This document shows, piece after piece, positions 1-8,062 of a DNA stretch of 64,000 nucleotides. The position numbers were made by a program, and so were the translations under genes. The notes under the pieces were generated by a model that saw nothing but the letters and a program-made list of their open reading frames with translations, had not been told where the DNA came from and did no database searches. The stretch is from Demequina subtropica (GTDB lineage: Bacteria > Actinomycetota > Actinomycetes > Actinomycetales > Demequinaceae). Numbering within the stretch: the stretch's first letter is position 1; each line of letters starts with the position of its first letter. The stretch covers positions 128,547-192,546 of the forward strand of contig NZ_BBMB01000011.1 of NCBI RefSeq assembly GCF_000971235.1, read 5' to 3'.

Positions 1-189
1 GAGCCCTCGGAGACGAGCACGCCCAAGCCGAGCAAGACGAGTACGCCCAAGCCGAGCAAGACGAGCACGCCCAAGCCGTCGAGCACCACGCCGGAGCCGG
101 TGGTCACGCCGTCCGAGACGACCGATCCCGATCCGGTGGTCACCCCGACCGCCGACGCCGGCGGCGGGGCGGCGGACGGCGGCACGTGA
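1..189 (+). CDS. C-terminal tail of a Pro/Thr/Lys-rich protein, probably a penicillin-binding protein (5' end outside window)
   Basis: An open frame enters from the left edge and stops with TGA at 187-189, giving 62 residues. The sequence starts with three copies of the octapeptide TSTPKPSK/S encoded by near-identical 24-base repeats, followed by Thr/Pro/Val-rich sequence and a Gly/Ala/Asp end. This is a disordered extracellular tail, not a folded domain. Class A penicillin-binding proteins of Micrococcales often end this way and often lie upstream of rpsF, and the two genes that follow look like cell-wall bridge enzymes, so a PBP is my inference. Nothing catalytic is visible, so another secreted or wall protein is equally possible from sequence alone. 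Confidence 0.6.
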   Translation, partial: EPSETSTPKPSKTSTPKPSKTSTPKPSSTTPEPVVTPSETTDPDPVVTPTADAGGGAADGGT

Positions 190-207
190 GCCGGTCCGCC
201 GTGGGGC

Positions 208-1251
208 TCAGCGGGCGACGGCCCGCTTGAGCCTCAGGGCGGCCACCAGCGCGCGGTAGCGGAGGGGCTTGAGCGGCACGTCCCAAGCGCCGTCGCACTC
301 GACGATCTCGCCGAGCTGCTGCTTGAACTCGCGCACGCCCATGAGCTGCGGTGCGCGCGCGGAGCCCACGCCGAAGAGGTCGTACTCGCGCACGCCCTCC
401 GCCTTGAGCGTCATGAGGATCTCCCACTTGATGCGCAGGGCCGCGTTGGTGTCGCGCGCCTCGAGGTTGTTGGCGGCGTAGTAGTCGGTGCCGCCGTCCT
501 CGTGCACCACCGCGAGCACCCAGGCCACCGCGCGACCCGGCGCGAGCGTGCCGTCCTCGCCCGCATCGTGCCGCCGCGCGACCCAGATCCGGGTGTGCGG
601 CGCGAGCGCGTCGAGCATCGTGAGGTACATGTCCGCCGGGAAGATGCCGAAGCCGGCGCCCTCCGCCGTCTCGCGGTAGATCGCGTAGAGCTCCTCGAAC
701 TGCTCGGCGCTCAGGCCGGTCTCCTCGGTCACCGTCATGGCCTCGTCCTTAAGGGTGCGGCGGATCTTGTAGCGGCCGCGCTTGGAGAACGTGGACATGA
801 TCGTGTCGCTGTCAGGGGTGAGGTCGATGATGACGGTGTGGTCGAACGTCACCGTCTGGAGCAGCTCCCGAAGGTCGGGGGCGGCGTGGCGCGCGTGCAT
901 GCGCAGGAACGTCGCCCACGGGTAGCGCACCTTGAGGTCGGCGACCAGCGCGTCGCGGATGGCCTTCTCGTTGCCCGGGGTCCGCTCGACGAGCGGGATG
1001 GGGCCGTGCTTGGCCCACACGTACGGGAAGCCGCGGACCTCGTACCGCGACACGGAGACCACCGCGACGGGCGCATCGTCCGCCGCCAGGACCGCGAGGC
1101 GGTCCAGGTGCTCGCGCCCGGGCACCGCGGCGTCGTAGGCGTCCCACGCCGGGGCCTGCTCGATCGGGACGGGGTGGTCGGCGCGACGCGCGAGCTCCAG
1201 GAAGCGCTCGTCGGACACGACCTCGACGCGCAGCGGCGTGGGAAGGCTCAT
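208..1251 (-). CDS. FemX/FemAB-type peptidoglycan bridge aminoacyltransferase
   Basis: This 347-residue protein has the features of the FemAB family, which transfers amino acids from aminoacyl-tRNA to lipid II in the cytoplasm. Visible hallmarks are the basic segment FSKRGRYKIRRTLK near residue 155, the YAAN motif of the second GNAT-like half, and the C-terminal YDLFGVGSARAPQLMGVREFK, which corresponds to the conserved FemX end (aromatic-D-x-x-G ... FK). The start ATG is preceded by TAGGCT exactly 6 nt upstream and there is no Shine-Dalgarno, so a leaderless mRNA is likely. The gene lies 18 bp downstream of an ATP-grasp ligase on the same strand, and the pair fits synthesis of an interpeptide bridge. 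The amino acid transferred cannot be read from the sequence. Confidence 0.8.
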   Translation of the reverse strand: MSLPTPLRVEVVSDERFLELARRADHPVPIEQAPAWDAYDAAVPGREHLDRLAVLAADDAPVAVVSVSRYEVRGFPYVWAKHGPIPLVERTPGNEKAIRDALVADLKVRYPWATFLRMHARHAAPDLRELLQTVTFDHTVIIDLTPDSDTIMSTFSKRGRYKIRRTLKDEAMTVTEETGLSAEQFEELYAIYRETAEGAGFGIFPADMYLTMLDALAPHTRIWVARRHDAGEDGTLAPGRAVAWVLAVVHEDGGTDYYAANNLEARDTNAALRIKWEILMTLKAEGVREYDLFGVGSARAPQLMGVREFKQQLGEIVECDGAWDVPLKPLRYRALVAALRLKRAVAR

Positions 1252-1269
1252 GGGCCGAGCCTAACGGCG

Positions 1270-2553
1270 CTAGAAGCCCGAATCCGTGGGCCGCGGGTAG
1301 TGCTCGAGGTACTTCTGCACCAGCCGCAGGTCGAGCGCGCGGACCCACAGGCGGCGCTTGAGGGAGCCGTCGCCGCGGTAGCGCAGCGGGTGCGCGACGC
1401 CGTGGCGGCGCTTCGCGGCCTTGACCTTCGCGCGCAGCGCGGGGTCCGCGACGTAGCGCAGCAGGAACCGGTACGGCACCACGGAGTAGAGCACCTGGTC
1501 CTGAGGGACCTGCGGCGCCACGGGGGCCTCGCCGGTCACGGTCTCGGGCAGCAGGTCGCGCGCGACCACCTCGGCCACGTTGACGCCGGCGGCGGTGACG
1601 TAGAAGTTGTTGCGGCCGATGCGCGGGTTCACCTCGAAGAAGATGCTCTCGCCGGTGCGCGACGAGACCTTGTAGTCGAAGTTGGCGAAGCCCTGGTAGC
1701 CGGCGTGGTCGAGGAGGCGCGCGGCGGCGTCGAAGGCCTCCTGGTCGACGTGGGTGAGGATCGCGGCGGGGATCCCGAGCGTGCCGGGGGTGTGCTCCTC
1801 GAGCAGGACCTGGCCGCCGCCCACGAGCGTGACCGCGCCCGTGCGGTCGCGGTAGGCCGTGAGCGAGCGCATGCACGTCTCGTCGCCCGGGACGAACTCC
1901 TGGAGCAGGAACTCGCTGGGGTACGCCGCCGCCTCGAGGTGGCCGAGCACCGCGGCGATCTCCTCCGCGGACGTGAAGTGGTGGATCTTCTGCTTGCCCG
2001 GGAACTCGACCTCGAACCAGTCGGAGCTGTCCGCGGGCTTGCCGATCACCGGCCAGTCGAGCCCCGCCGACTCGAGCCGCGCGAGGGCGTCGGCGGTGGT
2101 CACCGCGCCGGTGGCGAGGGCCTCCGGCGTGAAGCCGACCGGGATCGTCACGGGGGTGCGGATGCCCACCTGGTCGCACGCGGCGGCGAACGCGACCTTC
2201 GAGGACACGGCGTCGAACATCGCGAGGTCGGGCAGCGGCAGGACCCATCGGGGGTCCAGGCGGTCACGATGCTCCGCGAGCAGGCGGACATGGAAGTCGA
2301 GGTTGGTGAAGAGCATGAGCACGTGCTCGGGGTGGTCCGTGGCGATCTCGTCGAGGCGGCGCAGCAGAGTCTCGGGCTCGAAGACGTCGGGCTCGATGAT
2401 CCAGCGCGCGAGCGTCGAGTGCTTGCCGAACGTGGTGACGCGCGGGCCCAGGACCAGCGACTCCCAGCCGAGGCGCTCATGCGCGGCCCGCTGGAACGCA
2501 TACGTCCCGATGTCGCCGCCGAGGCCCACGACCAGTACCTGCTTCACCTGCAC
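1270..2553 (-). CDS. ATP-grasp carboxylate-amine ligase (D-aspartate-ligase-like)
   Basis: The 427-residue protein carries an ATP-grasp fold. The N-terminal pre-ATP-grasp segment is VLVVGLGGDIGTYAFQRA. The ATP-binding lysine lies in VIGKPADSSDWFEVEF, the adenine-loop region in LLQEFVPGDET, and the metal-binding E-x-N in FFEVNPRIGRNNF. Family members join a carboxylate to an amine through an acyl-phosphate, and D-aspartate ligases that build the D-Asp bridge in some Gram-positive walls belong here. The neighbouring FemX-type gene and the likely PBP support a role in cross-bridge assembly, which is inference. I took the first GTG (2553); a second GTG 6 bases downstream is also possible. It could equally be another small-molecule ligase. 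Confidence 0.72.
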   Translation of the reverse strand: MQVKQVLVVGLGGDIGTYAFQRAAHERLGWESLVLGPRVTTFGKHSTLARWIIEPDVFEPETLLRRLDEIATDHPEHVLMLFTNLDFHVRLLAEHRDRLDPRWVLPLPDLAMFDAVSSKVAFAAACDQVGIRTPVTIPVGFTPEALATGAVTTADALARLESAGLDWPVIGKPADSSDWFEVEFPGKQKIHHFTSAEEIAAVLGHLEAAAYPSEFLLQEFVPGDETCMRSLTAYRDRTGAVTLVGGGQVLLEEHTPGTLGIPAAILTHVDQEAFDAAARLLDHAGYQGFANFDYKVSSRTGESIFFEVNPRIGRNNFYVTAAGVNVAEVVARDLLPETVTGEAPVAPQVPQDQVLYSVVPYRFLLRYVADPALRAKVKAAKRRHGVAHPLRYRGDGSLKRRLWVRALDLRLVQKYLEHYPRPTDSGF

Positions 2554-2623
2554 CCCAATCCGTTGCGCGAGCCAGTCTACGGGCGCGTCCGCCCGGCGCC
2601 TCGAGGAACCAGGACGAACGCGC

Positions 2624-2653
2624 TGGACCGTTGTCGGGCGCAGACGGTATCCT
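2624..2653 (+). promoter_or_regulatory. candidate promoter of the rpsF operon
   Basis: A TATCCT hexamer at 2648-2653 lies 18 bp after TGGACC (2624-2629). It is the best -10-like sequence in the 205-bp gap between the divergent ATP-grasp gene and rpsF. The -35 is a weak match. A start here would give an mRNA leader of about 100 nt, which holds the hairpin described separately. Confidence 0.35.
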
Positions 2654-2702
2654 TGACCGTCGCGTTCGACCCGGCCACCCGGCAGGCGAGGCGCGCAGCA
2701 TC

Positions 2703-2758
2703 AACCCTCCTGCCACGGAACGTCCGTGGCCGCATGAGTCCAGAGGAGGTGGGTATCG
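2703..2758 (+). promoter_or_regulatory. structured 5' leader of rpsF, possible S6:S18 autoregulatory element
   Basis: A perfect 8-bp hairpin (GCCACGGA 2712-2719, loop ACG, TCCGTGGC 2723-2730) lies just upstream of the strong ribosome binding site AGAGGAGG (around 2742-2749). Upstream CCCTCC (about 2705-2710) can pair with that GGAGG, so an outer stem would hide the ribosome binding site. Ribosomal protein leaders that bind S6:S18 are known in front of rpsF in many bacteria. I see the pairing directly, but agreement with that motif is not shown. Confidence 0.35.
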
Positions 2759-3049
2759 ATGCGTCAGTACGAGATGATGATCATCCTCGACCCTGAGATC
2801 GACGAGCGCACGGTTCAGCCGTCGCTCGACAAGTACCTTCAGGTCATCACCGGTGACAGCGGCACCGTCGACAAGCTCGACATCTGGGGCCGCCGCCGTC
2901 TGGCCTACCCGATCAAGAAGAAGAACGACGGCATCTACGCCGTCGTGAACTTCACCTCGGAGTCCGCCACCGCGAAGGAGCTGGAGCGCCAGCTGGGTCT
3001 CAACGAGACCATCCTCCGCACCAAGCTGCTCCGTCCGGACGCCCGCTAA
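2759..3049 (+). CDS. rpsF: 30S ribosomal protein S6
   Basis: The 96-residue protein begins [19 protein letters not shown] and contains [23 protein letters not shown], the typical S6 core that contacts S18 in the platform of the small subunit. Length is normal. The start is fixed by AGAGGAGG about 9 bases upstream. It is the first gene of rpsF-ssb-rpsR-rplI, all on one strand and closed by the terminator after rplI. The leader upstream may provide feedback control. Confidence 0.97.
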   Translation: MRQYEMMIILDPEIDERTVQPSLDKYLQVITGDSGTVDKLDIWGRRRLAYPIKKKNDGIYAVVNFTSESATAKELERQLGLNETILRTKLLRPDAR

Positions 3050-3105
3050 GGGCTGCTCTCTCCCGACTCTCACCAGCACTCACGCGAAACCAAGGGGAAC
3101 ACAAC

Positions 3106-3615
3106 ATGGCAGGCGACACTCAGATCACCGTGGTCGGCAACATCACCGGAGACCCGGAGCTTCGCTTCATCTCCTCCGGTGCGGCCGTCGTCAACTTCAC
3201 GGTGGCGTCCACCCCCCGCACGTTCGACCGTCAGTCGAACGAGTGGAAGGACGGTGACACCCTGTTCATGCGGTGCTCCCTGTGGCGTGAGGCCGCAGAG
3301 AACGTCGCAGAGTCCCTCACCAAGGGCATGCGCGTGATCGTCACCGGGCGCCTCGTGGCGCGCTCGTGGGAGCAGAACGGCGAGAAGCGCACCGTCATGG
3401 AGATGCAGGTCGACGAGGTCGGTCCGTCCCTCCGCTACGCCACCGCCAAGGTCACGCGCACGCAGCGCGGCGGCCAGGGCGGCGGCTTCGGCGGCGGGGG
3501 CGGCGGCGGCTTCGGCGGCGGCAACCAGGGCGGTGGCTACAGCAGCTCGCCGGCCGGCGGCTCCTCGAACGACCCGTGGGCGACCGCCCCGGCGTCGGAC
3601 GAGCCGCCGTTCTGA
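3106..3615 (+). CDS. ssb: single-stranded DNA-binding protein
   Basis: The 169-residue protein has an N-terminal OB fold ([27 protein letters not shown], then [25 protein letters not shown]), a Gly-rich flexible linker (about residues 122-150) and the acidic tip DEPPF. That tip is the docking site for replication and repair partners. It coats single-stranded DNA during replication and repair. It lies 56 bp after rpsF with an AAGGGGAA ribosome binding site, in the usual rpsF-ssb-rpsR order. It could be named ssbA; a second paralogue elsewhere cannot be excluded. Confidence 0.97.
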   Translation: MAGDTQITVVGNITGDPELRFISSGAAVVNFTVASTPRTFDRQSNEWKDGDTLFMRCSLWREAAENVAESLTKGMRVIVTGRLVARSWEQNGEKRTVMEMQVDEVGPSLRYATAKVTRTQRGGQGGGFGGGGGGGFGGGNQGGGYSSSPAGGSSNDPWATAPASDEPPF

Positions 3616-3644
3616 TCAGGTACTTTTCTTCAGGAGTCTTCAAC

Positions 3645-3881
3645 ATGGCTAAGCACGACATCCGCAAGCCGCGCAAGAAGGTCAACCCGCTCAAGGCCGC
3701 CAAGGTCGACAAGGTTGACTACAAGGACACCGCGCTGCTTCGCAAGTTCATCTCCGACCGCGGCAAGATCCGTTCGCGCCGCGTCACCGGTGTCACCGTC
3801 CAGGAGCAGCGCGAGATCGCGCGCGCGATCAAGGTCGCGCGCGAGATGGCGCTCCTTCCCTACTCCGGCTCCGGCCGCTGA
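3645..3881 (+). CDS. rpsR: 30S ribosomal protein S18
   Basis: This 78-residue protein ([20 protein letters not shown] ... [25 protein letters not shown]) shows the conserved S18 core that pairs with S6 and 16S rRNA. The ATG at 3645 follows CAGGAG by 8 bases and starts 29 bp after ssb. The protein lacks the N-terminal CxxC zinc-binding cysteines found in some S18 proteins, so it is the zinc-independent type. A second, zinc-type copy may exist elsewhere in the genome. Confidence 0.96.
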   Translation: MAKHDIRKPRKKVNPLKAAKVDKVDYKDTALLRKFISDRGKIRSRRVTGVTVQEQREIARAIKVAREMALLPYSGSGR

Positions 3882-3895
3882 TCGGGGGATCTCAC

Positions 3896-4342
3896 ATGGC
3901 TAAGGTCATCCTGACCCACGAGGTCTCCGGCCTCGGCATCGCCGGCGACGTCATCGACGTCAAGGACGGTTACGCCCGCAACTACCTGGTTCCGCGCAAG
4001 CTCGCCACCCCGTGGTCGGCCGGCGCCGAGAAGCAGATCGAGGCCCTCCGCAAGGCGCGTCGCGCCAAGGAGATCGCCACCATCGAGGGTGCTCAGGCTG
4101 CGCGCGACGCGCTGCAGTCCGCTCCCGTCACCGTGTCGGCCAAGGCCGGCGAGGCCGGTCGCCTCTTCGGCGCCGTGTCGCCCGCCGACATCGCGGACGC
4201 CATCGGCGACCGTGCGACCGTCGACAAGCGTCGCATCCACATCGCGCAGCCCATCAAGGCGCTGGGCGAGTACCAGGTGAAGATCTCCCTTCACTCGGAC
4301 GTGGCCGCGAACGTCACCGTCAACGTGGTGGCCGCCAAGTAG
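3896..4342 (+). CDS. rplI: 50S ribosomal protein L9
   Basis: The 148-residue protein starts MAKVILTHEVSGLGIAGDVIDVKDGYARNYLVPRKLA, the conserved L9 N-terminal domain, followed by the long connecting helix and the C-terminal domain. Length is typical. It starts 14 bp after rpsR with GGGGGA as ribosome binding site. It is the last gene of the operon and is followed after about 20 bp by a strong hairpin terminator. Confidence 0.96.
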   Translation: MAKVILTHEVSGLGIAGDVIDVKDGYARNYLVPRKLATPWSAGAEKQIEALRKARRAKEIATIEGAQAARDALQSAPVTVSAKAGEAGRLFGAVSPADIADAIGDRATVDKRRIHIAQPIKALGEYQVKISLHSDVAANVTVNVVAAK

Positions 4343-4363
4343 TTCCTGGTTCGCCAGGTCGCG

Positions 4364-4396
4364 AGGCCCGGGTCCTCCTTCGGGAGGCCCGGGCCT
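4364..4396 (+). terminator. rho-independent terminator of the rpsF-rplI operon
   Basis: A 14-bp GC-rich stem (AGGCCCGGG, one bulged T, CCTCC / GGAGG then CCCGGGCCT) closes on the stable tetraloop TTCG at 4379-4382 and is followed by TTTCGC. It starts about 20 bases after the rplI stop codon. The short T-run is usual for terminators in GC-rich actinobacteria. Confidence 0.85.
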
Positions 4397-5025
4397 TTCG
4401 CATGCCCGGGGCTTCCCCTGCCCGAACCACGCTGCCCCGGCGGCGCCGCCCGCAAACTGGTAGCCCTTGGTCGCTTCCGAACGATCGTCGCGCGGCAGTG
4501 GTCGATGGGTGTCGCCGCCCCGGGGCCGGCGACCATGGGCCACCACGGTGAGGGCGAGAGCGGCGAGAACCGACCCAGGGCTACCACGTCGGGATGGTGG
4601 CGCCGGGGCCGGCTCCGGGCATTCCGGCGGCGCGAGCCCGGCCGCGTCAGGCCGTCGCCGGCCGCCGCGTGGAGAACGTTTGCGCGGAGATGTCCGAATT
4701 CGGGCACCCTGAGACGCGACACGCCGGGAGGCGACACGCCGGGGACTTGGGTCCACCGACTTATCCACAGCATCATCGCGACCGACCATGCAGGTATTGC
4801 GTCAGATTCTCCGTTCTCGACTGAGTCATCCACACCGTTGTCCACATGCCGTCACGCCTGTTGTCCACGGGCCCTCCCCAGGCGCGGCGGAGTTGTCCAC
4901 GGGGTTGTCCACGGGAGCGTTCACGTTCGATTTGTGGGGCCGCGGATCGGGACCTACATTCGCGTGTCTGAGCCGGCTGTCACACCCCGGCGGGACACTG
5001 GATGTGGACCGGAGAGAGGAGCGGG
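4397..5025. other. long gene-free interval between rplI and dnaB
   Basis: No convincing gene is seen here; open frames on both strands lack family features. The first 300 bp is plain GC-rich sequence. A 15-base unit containing GCGACACGCCGGG occurs twice in tandem at 4716-4728 and 4731-4743. From 4761 to 4913 lies a cluster of DnaA-box-like sites, listed separately. The dnaB promoter should lie in the right part. Confidence 0.6.
4761..4913 (+). promoter_or_regulatory. cluster of six DnaA-box-like sites upstream of dnaB
   Basis: Six 9-mers on the same strand match the DnaA box: TTATCCACA (4761-4769, perfect consensus), TCATCCACA (4826-4834), TTGTCCACA (4838-4846), and TTGTCCACG at 4861-4869, 4893-4901 and 4905-4913. 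TTGTCCACA is the preferred actinobacterial form. Two pairs repeat with 12-bp centre spacing. dnaA and dnaN are not nearby and no AT-rich unwinding stretch is visible, so control of dnaB or DnaA titration is more likely than a full oriC. Confidence 0.65.
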
Positions 5026-6402
5026 ATGTCCGTCGACGAGCTGGAGGCCGCATACGGGCAGGACCCGGGATCGCGCAACTCGTTCGACCGCCTGCCCCCG
5101 CAGAACCTCGAGGCCGAGCAGAGCGTGATCGGCGCGATGCTGCTGTCCAAGGACGCGATGGCGGACGTCATCGAGGAGATCCGCGGAGACGACTTCTACA
5201 AGCCGGCTCACGAGACGATCTTCCACATCGCGGTGAAGCTCTACAACGCCGGCGACCCGGTCGACGCCCTCACCGTCAGCGCGGAGCTCCAGCGCCAGGG
5301 CGAGCTGTCGAAGATCGGCGGCGCCGAGTACCTCCACACGGTCATCGCGTCCGTTCCCTCCGCGGCATCCGCGGGCTACTACGCACGCATCGTCCGCGAG
5401 CAGGCGATCCTGCGCAAGCTCGTCGAGGCGGGCACGCGCATCGCCAACCTCGGCTACGACGGCGAGGGCGCGGAGGTCGACCAGATCGTCGACGCCGCCT
5501 CGTCCGAGATCTTCGCGGTGACCGAGCGCCGCAACTCCGAGGACTACCTCCCGATCGGCGAGATCATGGAGCGCACGCTCGAGGAGGTCGACGCGGCATC
5601 GTCGCGCGACGGCTCGCTGCGCGGCGTCCCGACCGGCTTCCGCGCGCTCGACGATCTCACCGGTGGCCTGCAGCCGGGCCAGATGGTCGTCCTCGCCGCG
5701 CGTCCGGCGGTCGGCAAGTCCACGCTGGGTCTGGACATCGCGCGATCCTGCGCGATCCACCACAACCAGACCGCCGTCATCTTCTCGCTCGAGATGAGCC
5801 GCGAGGAGATCACCAAGCGCATGCTCTCCGCGGAGGCGAGCGTCAAGCTCTCGAACCTCACCAAGGGTCCGATGGGGCCGAACGACTGGGAGCGCCTCGC
5901 GCAGACGGCCGCGACCGTCGCGAAGGCACCGCTGTTCATCGACGACAGCCCCAACATGTCGCTCATGGAGATCCGCGCGAAGTGCCGTCGCCTCAAGCAG
6001 CAGCACGATCTCAAGCTGATCGTGGTCGACTACCTCCAGCTCATGACGTCCGGCCGCAAGGTGGAGTCCCGCCAGCAGGAGGTCTCCGAGTTCTCTCGTG
6101 CGCTCAAGCTCCTGGCGAAGGAGGTCGAGGCGCCGGTCATCGCGATCTCGCAGCTCAACCGTGGGTCCGAGCAGCGCGGCGACAAGAAGCCGATGCTGTC
6201 CGACATGCGTGAGTCCGGAGCGATCGAGCAGGACGCGGACATCGTCATCCTGCTGCACCGCGAGGACGTGTACGACCGTGACAACCGTCCGGGCGAGGCC
6301 GACTTCATCGTCGCCAAGCACCGTGCGGGACCCACCGACACGATCGAGGTGGCGTTCCGCAAGGACTACGCGCACTTCACCGACATGGCGCGGGACCTCT
6401 AG
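5026..6402 (+). CDS. dnaB: replicative DNA helicase DnaB
   Basis: The 458-residue protein has the DnaB N-terminal helical domain (PPQNLEAEQSVIGAMLLSKDAMADVIEEI) and the C-terminal RecA-like motor. Walker A is ARPAVGKST, Walker B is LKLIVVDYLQLM, and the conserved LSDMRESGAIEQDAD and GPTDTIEVAF segments are present. The hexamer unwinds DNA at the replication fork. I start at ATG 5026, which has GGAGAGAGGAG 6 bases upstream, rather than an ATG 24 bases earlier with no such site. No intein is present, although dnaB is a frequent intein site in actinobacteria. The DnaA-box cluster just upstream may link its expression to initiation. Confidence 0.97.
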   Translation: MSVDELEAAYGQDPGSRNSFDRLPPQNLEAEQSVIGAMLLSKDAMADVIEEIRGDDFYKPAHETIFHIAVKLYNAGDPVDALTVSAELQRQGELSKIGGAEYLHTVIASVPSAASAGYYARIVREQAILRKLVEAGTRIANLGYDGEGAEVDQIVDAASSEIFAVTERRNSEDYLPIGEIMERTLEEVDAASSRDGSLRGVPTGFRALDDLTGGLQPGQMVVLAARPAVGKSTLGLDIARSCAIHHNQTAVIFSLEMSREEITKRMLSAEASVKLSNLTKGPMGPNDWERLAQTAATVAKAPLFIDDSPNMSLMEIRAKCRRLKQQHDLKLIVVDYLQLMTSGRKVESRQQEVSEFSRALKLLAKEVEAPVIAISQLNRGSEQRGDKKPMLSDMRESGAIEQDADIVILLHREDVYDRDNRPGEADFIVAKHRAGPTDTIEVAFRKDYAHFTDMARDL

Positions 6403-6470
6403 GACCCATCCACCTCGGTCCTCGCTCCGAACGCCTGGCGCGACACCACCGCGACGAGGAGGATGAGCCC

Positions 6471-7109
6471 ATGCGACGAGCGACGATGCTGGCGGCAGCC
6501 GGGATGCTAGGGGTCGTGGGAGCCCTCGCGGGCTGCGCGACGGACGCCGAGGACGATGCTGCGGGAGCCGGCACCATGCAGGCGGAGGCCGGTGCCTCAT
6601 CGGACGCGGCCGGGCCTTCCGACGAAGGAGGGTCAACCCCCGAGGCCTCGGGCGAGGAGATGGTCGACGACGAGTCGGCGTCCGCGTCGTCCGACCCGGA
6701 CAACGCCTTCGCCTTCACCGCGACGACGACCACCGGCGAGGAGTTCGACGGCCTCAGCATCGACGACCGCGACGTCATCCTGTGGTTCTGGGCGCCGTGG
6801 TGCCCCACGTGCTTCGCGGAGGCGGGGGAGATCTCCGCCGCGCTGCCGCAGCTGCCGGATGGCATCGAGGTGATCGGGATGGCGGGGATGTCGGACGACC
6901 TCGACTACATGAAGCAGTTCGTCGACGACGCCGACGTGGGCGGCATGACGCACGTGGTCGACCTCGACGGCGCGCTGTGGCGCCGGTTCGACGTGGTGAG
7001 CCAGGCGACGATCCTGGTGATCGACGACTCGGGCGACGCGTACACGCTCGGCGGCGGAGTCACGGCGGACGACCTGGTGGACTACGCGGAGAAGATCGCC
7101 GCCACCTGA
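6471..7109 (+). CDS. thioredoxin-like (TlpA/redoxin-type) lipoprotein
   Basis: The 212-residue precursor has a lipoprotein signal ending LAGC (Cys22), a long acidic Ala/Asp/Ser-rich linker (about residues 23-78), and a thioredoxin fold with WFWAPWCPTCF (Cys111, Cys114) followed by a cis-Pro-like region. It is likely an extracytoplasmic thiol-disulfide protein anchored to the membrane. AGGAGG fixes the ATG start. A CcdA-type membrane reductant carrier lies 1 kb downstream on the other strand and could keep the CxxC reduced, which is inference. The specific substrate is unknown. Confidence 0.85.
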   Translation: MRRATMLAAAGMLGVVGALAGCATDAEDDAAGAGTMQAEAGASSDAAGPSDEGGSTPEASGEEMVDDESASASSDPDNAFAFTATTTTGEEFDGLSIDDRDVILWFWAPWCPTCFAEAGEISAALPQLPDGIEVIGMAGMSDDLDYMKQFVDDADVGGMTHVVDLDGALWRRFDVVSQATILVIDDSGDAYTLGGGVTADDLVDYAEKIAAT

Positions 7110-7159
7110 GGGGTCTGCTCGGGTGCGCGGTCCCGGTCGGGACGCAATAGCCTCGGGAC

Positions 7160-8062
7160 ATGAACTTCATCTCCGGTGACCAGATCACCCTGACCTCGGG
7201 CGACCAGGTCGCCACCATCGCGACCCTCGGGGCCGCGCTCCGCGAGTACACGGTCGGTGGCCGCGAGGTCGTCATCCCGTTCCCGGCCGACGAGCTCCCC
7301 GCGGCGTTCCACGGCATGGTGCTCGCGCCGTGGCCGAACCGCCTGCGCGACGGCCAGTACGAGTTCGGCGGACGCGAGCTGCAGGTGCCGGTGTCCGAGC
7401 CCGGCCGCGGCACCGCGCTGCACGGCATGGTGAGCTTCGCGCACTGGACCGTCGAGTCGCGGACCGACACCGACGTCACCCTCGCCTACGTCCTCGCCGC
7501 GAGCCCCGGCTACCCGTTCCAGCTCTCGCTCGCGACCACCTACGCGCTCGGCGAGGACGGTCTCACCATCACCACGGTCGCGCGCAACGTCGGCGCCGAG
7601 CCGCTGCCGTACGGCCTGGGCTTCCACCCGTGGTTCGCCCCGGGCGGCACGCCGCTCGACGAGTGCACCCTCCAGCTCGACGCGGCGTCCCGCGTCACCG
7701 TCGACGACCGCCTGCTCCCCACGGGCAAGGTCCCGGTGGAGGGCGACTTCGACCTCCGGGCCGCGTGGCCGCTCAAGGACGTGGCGTTCGACGATGCGTG
7801 GCTGGACGTCATCCCGGACGCCGAGGGCCGCTCGTGGGCGCGCCTGGGCTGGGCCGATGGCCGCACCGTGGAGATCTGGGCCGACGCCGAGGCCAAGGCC
7901 TGGCAGATCTGCACGGGCGACGAGGTCGCGGGCGTGCGCCGCGCCGGCGTCGCCATCGAGCCCATGACGTGCATCGCGGACGCGTTCCGTACGGGTGACG
8001 ATCTCATCACGCTGGAGCCGGGCGCCGAGCACGCGCTGTCCTGGGGCATCCGCCTGGTCTGA
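7160..8062 (+). CDS. aldose 1-epimerase family protein (GalM-like)
   Basis: The 300-residue protein has the galactose mutarotase fold: APWPNRLRDG (Asn60/Arg61, sugar binding), LHG with His88, GFHPWF with the likely catalytic His156, and VAIEPMTC with the likely catalytic Glu267. It interconverts alpha and beta anomers of hexoses. Transcription may be leaderless: TAGCCT (7148-7153) lies 6 nt before the ATG and no Shine-Dalgarno is present. The gene ends in TGATCA, in which its own stop and the stop of the opposing ccdA-like gene abut with no intervening base, so no dedicated terminator separates the two. Confidence 0.85.
   Translation: MNFISGDQITLTSGDQVATIATLGAALREYTVGGREVVIPFPADELPAAFHGMVLAPWPNRLRDGQYEFGGRELQVPVSEPGRGTALHGMVSFAHWTVESRTDTDVTLAYVLAASPGYPFQLSLATTYALGEDGLTITTVARNVGAEPLPYGLGFHPWFAPGGTPLDECTLQLDAASRVTVDDRLLPTGKVPVEGDFDLRAAWPLKDVAFDDAWLDVIPDAEGRSWARLGWADGRTVEIWADAEAKAWQICTGDEVAGVRRAGVAIEPMTCIADAFRTGDDLITLEPGAEHALSWGIRLV

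Noticed and set aside
1-87. Three near-identical 24-base repeats that could look like a short array
   Set aside because: They are in frame and encode TSTPKPSK repeats of a coding tail, with no spacers.
502-2796. A 764-codon open frame antisense to the femX and ATP-grasp genes
   Set aside because: High GC creates long mirror frames. Its product is Arg/His/Asp-rich low-complexity sequence with no family motifs, while both opposite-strand genes have clear domains. The same applies to many long frames across the window.
4397-5025. The chromosomal origin of replication
   Set aside because: DnaA boxes are present, but dnaA and dnaN are absent from the window, all boxes point one way and no AT-rich unwinding stretch is visible.
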